Assembly (NCBI GenBank): GCA_903879765.1
Contig: CAIRMS010000125.1
Span: 1 to 10,199 of the forward strand
From: an uncultured Flavobacteriales bacterium
GTDB lineage: Bacteria > Bacteroidota > Bacteroidia > Flavobacteriales_D > Crocinitomicaceae
Length of the DNA: 10,199 nucleotides
Direction of reading: 5' to 3'
The notes beneath the pieces were generated by a model that saw only the letters and a program-made list of their open reading frames with translations, had not been told where the DNA came from and did no database searches. The translations under genes were made by a program, and so were the position numbers. Positions within the stretch are counted from its first letter, which is position 1. Each line of letters opens with the position of its first letter. Of the stretch, positions 7,756 through 10,199 are shown one piece after another.

Positions 7756-7852
7756 AATTCAAATTTTTAGCGATCGCTTCTATTTTCATGCCAAATTTCC
7801 GAAAAAATCGAGGAGAAAAAAAATATAAGCTTTTGTTACAGTAAAATGAGAG
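7756..7852. other. Intergenic region upstream of the giant gene, with a 10-bp palindrome
   Basis: This 97-base gap lies between the YD-repeat gene and the giant gene and should carry the latter's promoter if it is transcribed on its own. A perfect palindrome AGCGATCGCT lies at 7769-7778, 13 bases before the ATG at 7755. On the minus strand a TATATTTT stretch followed by a T run is a partial match to TAnnTTTG, but no good -33 partner is seen. No strong terminator hairpin follows the YD-repeat gene. The bases just before the start are A/T-rich, with no Shine-Dalgarno sequence. Confidence 0.3.
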
Positions 7853-8749
7853 TTATTCGTAGTACGTATATTTAGTGAACCGAAGGATGAGAAGGGAATT
7901 GTTTTGAACATTACGCACTATTGTGGAGCCTAAAAGTTGTGTTTTTGTATCGAAAATAATTTGTAAGTCTTTTTGAAGTTGTCCAAACTTAGAACATTTA
8001 ATTTCAATTAAATTTCCAAAACTGTCGTAACGGTAATTCCATTCTTCATCTGCCAAAACATCATTTGCATGGTTTTGCGTTTTCGCAATTAGAAGTCCTT
8101 GTTCATCATAGGTATATTTTGTTGTGAATTCTTCGCCACTTATAAGAAACACATTCTTTTTCTCCGATAGGTAACCAAGATTATTATACGTTCGGATTTC
8201 GTTTAAGTAGGGCAGTTTTTCGCTGTTACAGCGCAGCAGTTCTTTTTCATTTTGGTGATTGACATGTTGGAAATACTCTGTATTGACAATCGTAGATTGA
8301 AGGACTTGATTTTTTTGATAGGAATACACTTCGCGGCAAGTGACTTCGGATGCTAAGCGATGTAAAGAGTCATACGTTTTTTTTACTGTGGTGAATCCTT
8401 TGTTCTCTGTTTTTCGATGTTCAATGACTTGATTTAAAGAATCGTACTTGTACTGATGAAGCACAGTATCTTTCTTATTGTTTATCGTTCGAATATCCAG
8501 GCTTTCGCATAGGCGTCCTTTTTCATCGAAACGGTATCGAAACCAATCAGAACTTTCTTGAATAATTTCCCCGGAATTTTTTGTAGAGTATTTCCCCTCA
8601 ATAGTTTTTATGTGCTTCGGAAAAATCATATCTCGATTAAAGAAAGGAATGTCTGTAAATGCTTCCCCTTCTTGATTGAGTAATAATTGTGCACTCCCAG
8701 AGATGGGAATGATAAAAAGCAATAAAATGCGAAAAATAATTTTGACCAT
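7853..8749 (-). CDS. Secreted protein with degenerate YD (RHS-type) repeats, function unknown
   Basis: This 298-residue protein begins MVKIIFRILLLFIIPISGSAQ, a signal peptide with likely cleavage after GSA. I chose the ATG at 8749 because the signal peptide starts there. A longer frame opening with GTG at 8773 would overlap glyS and put charged residues before the signal sequence. The mature part has about six YD-like units: YRFDEKGRL (about 72), YKYDSLNQV (100), KTYDSLHRL (124), RTYNNLGYL (186), YTYDEQGLL (212) and YRYDSFGNL (239). Such repeats form beta-strand-rich shells in RHS and teneurin proteins, but this protein is far too short for a full cocoon. It also has no visible RHS core or toxin domain. 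Short secreted YD-repeat proteins of this kind are common in Bacteroidota and mostly uncharacterised. It begins four bases after the glyS stop, so co-transcription with glyS is likely. Export to the periplasm or surface is inferred; no partner is evident. Confidence 0.85.
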   Translation of the reverse strand: MVKIIFRILLLFIIPISGSAQLLLNQEGEAFTDIPFFNRDMIFPKHIKTIEGKYSTKNSGEIIQESSDWFRYRFDEKGRLCESLDIRTINNKKDTVLHQYKYDSLNQVIEHRKTENKGFTTVKKTYDSLHRLASEVTCREVYSYQKNQVLQSTIVNTEYFQHVNHQNEKELLRCNSEKLPYLNEIRTYNNLGYLSEKKNVFLISGEEFTTKYTYDEQGLLIAKTQNHANDVLADEEWNYRYDSFGNLIEIKCSKFGQLQKDLQIIFDTKTQLLGSTIVRNVQNNSLLILRFTKYTYYE

Positions 8750-8753
8750 GAAC

Positions 8754-10199
8754 TTATAAAGTGCTGAGCACACTTTTCCAGCTAGCTTTTTCTGCTAAAA
8801 GTCCGTCCAAGGCTGATATGTCAATACGTATTTGTTCCATTGTATCTCGATCCCTCACGGTTACCATATTATCAGTTAAGCTTTGATGATCGATGGTAAT
8901 CGAGAAGGGTGTCCCAATGGCATCTTGTCTTCGGTAACGTTTCCCAATCGAATCTTTTTCATCATACTGAATGGAATAATCAAATTGAAGTTGCTTCATG
9001 ATTTCACGCGCTTTTTCTGGAAGCCCATCTTTTTTAACTAATGGCAAAACAGCGGCTTTATATGGAGCAAGTACTGCCGGGATGCGTAAAACAACGCGTT
9101 CTGTTCCGTCTTCTAATTTCTCATTTTGGTATGCAGCACTTAAAACGGATAAGAACATGCGGTCTAATCCTACAGATGTTTCGACGACATAAGGAACATA
9201 GCTTTGGTTCAATTCCGGATCAAAGAATTGTAGTTTTTTACCTGAAAATTGTTCATGTTGTTTAAGATCAAAGTCTGTACGAGAGTGAATTCCTTCAAGT
9301 TCTTTGAATCCCATCGGGAAATTGTATTCGATGTCACAAGCCGCGTTTGCGTAATGTGCTAATTTAATGTGATCGTGAAAACGGTACAAGTTTGCACCGA
9401 GTCCAAGGTTTTTGTGCCATTTTTCTCTCGCATCCTTCCAGTAAGCGTACCATTTCATTTCTTCCCCTGGACGAACGAAGAATTGCATCTCCATTTGTTC
9501 GAACTCGCGCATGCGGAAAATAAACTGACGCGCAACGATTTCATTTCGGAACGCTTTTCCAATTTGGGCAATACCAAAAGGAATTTTCATTCTTCCAGAT
9601 TTTTGTACATTTAAGAAATTGACGAAAATTCCCTGTGCTGTTTCAGGTCGCAAATAAATCGTAGAAGCATCACCAGCAACGGATCCTAGTTCAGTAGAGA
9701 ACATTAAATTAAACTGACGGACATCTGTCCAGTTTTTTGAACCAGAAACGGGACAAACGATTTCTAAATCGACAATTAAGTTCCGCACTGCTTCTAAATC
9801 ATTGTTTTCCAGCGCTTCGCGCATGCGGTCTTCAATGGAAGTTATTTTCTCAACGTTTCTCAGTACGTTTGGATTGGTCGCACGGAATTGTGTTTCATCG
9901 AAATCAGCGCCAAAGCGGTTTTTGCCTTTTTCAACTTCTTTTTCTATTTTTTGGCGGATTTTCTCCATGTGTTCCTCTAATAACACATCCGCGCGGTATC
10001 TTTTTTTAGAATCTTTATTGTCAATCAGTGGATCGTTAAACGCATCAACGTGACCGGAAGCCTTCCAGGTTGTTGGATGCATAAAAATGGAGGCATCGAT
10101 TCCAACAATGTTTTCATGCATTTGCACCATCGCTTTCCACCAATACGTTTTGATGTTATCTTTTAATTCGGATCCTAATTGTCCGTAATCGTATGTGGC
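8754..10199 (-). CDS. glyS: Glycyl-tRNA synthetase (dimeric alpha2, class II), N-terminus cut by window edge
   Basis: The enzyme attaches glycine to tRNA-Gly in the cytoplasm using ATP. The frame is open from the right edge, giving 481 visible residues that begin ATYDYGQLGSELKDNIK, the conserved early region. About 25-35 residues are probably missing, judging by family lengths near 510. In the visible fragment the class II signatures appear in order. RPETAQGIF lies at 184-192, motif 2 FRNEIVARQFIFRMREFEQME at about 217-237, and motif 3 ETSVGLDR at 340-347. The C-terminal anticodon-binding domain runs from about 377 to 465, starting APYKAAVLPL and including IGKRYRRQDAIGTPF. The block IVGIDASIFMHPTTWKASGH near the N-terminus is typical of the single-chain type, not the alpha2beta2 glyQ/glyS type. 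No disruption or missing motif is seen. The TAA stop is four bases from the start of the YD-repeat gene. Confidence 0.97.
   Translation of the reverse strand, partial: ATYDYGQLGSELKDNIKTYWWKAMVQMHENIVGIDASIFMHPTTWKASGHVDAFNDPLIDNKDSKKRYRADVLLEEHMEKIRQKIEKEVEKGKNRFGADFDETQFRATNPNVLRNVEKITSIEDRMREALENNDLEAVRNLIVDLEIVCPVSGSKNWTDVRQFNLMFSTELGSVAGDASTIYLRPETAQGIFVNFLNVQKSGRMKIPFGIAQIGKAFRNEIVARQFIFRMREFEQMEMQFFVRPGEEMKWYAYWKDAREKWHKNLGLGANLYRFHDHIKLAHYANAACDIEYNFPMGFKELEGIHSRTDFDLKQHEQFSGKKLQFFDPELNQSYVPYVVETSVGLDRMFLSVLSAAYQNEKLEDGTERVVLRIPAVLAPYKAAVLPLVKKDGLPEKAREIMKQLQFDYSIQYDEKDSIGKRYRRQDAIGTPFSITIDHQSLTDNMVTVRDRDTMEQIRIDISALDGLLAEKASWKSVLSTL

Noticed and set aside
7756..7852. Clear Bacteroidota promoter (TTTG with TAnnTTTG) for the giant gene
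   Set aside because: Only partial matches were found and their spacing is wrong, so no specific site is annotated.
8750..8773. Longer start (GTG at 8773) for the YD-repeat protein
   Set aside because: It overlaps the glyS end and adds eight residues before a well-formed signal peptide. The ATG at 8749 is the better start.

Overview
The window reads as a chromosomal segment of an AT-rich Bacteroidota bacterium, probably a flavobacterium. The evidence is a dimeric (alpha2) glycyl-tRNA synthetase of the kind Bacteroidota carry, a membrane-anchored PpiD-like parvulin with the N-terminus usual in that phylum, signal peptides ending in ...A|Q, starts without clear Shine-Dalgarno sequences, and a long Asn/Thr/Ser-rich repeat protein. 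A family such as Crocinitomicaceae is only a guess. All four genes lie on the minus strand, so transcription runs from right to left.

In transcription order: (1) 10199-8754 holds most of glyS, whose N-terminus lies beyond the right edge. (2) Four bases after its stop, at 8749-7853, is a small secreted protein with degenerate YD (RHS-type) repeats, probably co-transcribed with glyS. (3) After a 97-base gap comes one very large gene (7755-1717, 2012 residues). It encodes a signal peptide, a short outer-membrane beta-barrel (about 8 strands), 17 tandem Ig-like modules of about 91 residues and a Pro/Thr/Lys-rich tail. It ends in a hairpin terminator that overlaps its stop codon. (4) At 1642-1 is the N-terminal part of a PpiD-like peptidyl-prolyl isomerase, which runs off the left edge.

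The giant gene is the unusual object here. Every module has one Cys at its start and one Cys in a C-G motif near its end. The distance from each C-G to the next module's first Cys is exactly 14 residues at all 16 junctions, while the distance within modules varies. The architecture (barrel first, then a long Ig-like stalk) resembles the layout of intimin/invasin inverse autotransporters, but with a much smaller barrel and no visible sequence kinship. I could not run any homology search, so novelty is not established. The downstream PpiD-like foldase would fit a role in handling such envelope proteins, but the terminator between them argues for separate transcription. The only gaps are short: 74 bases at 1643-1716, 97 bases at 7756-7852 and 4 bases at 8750-8753.
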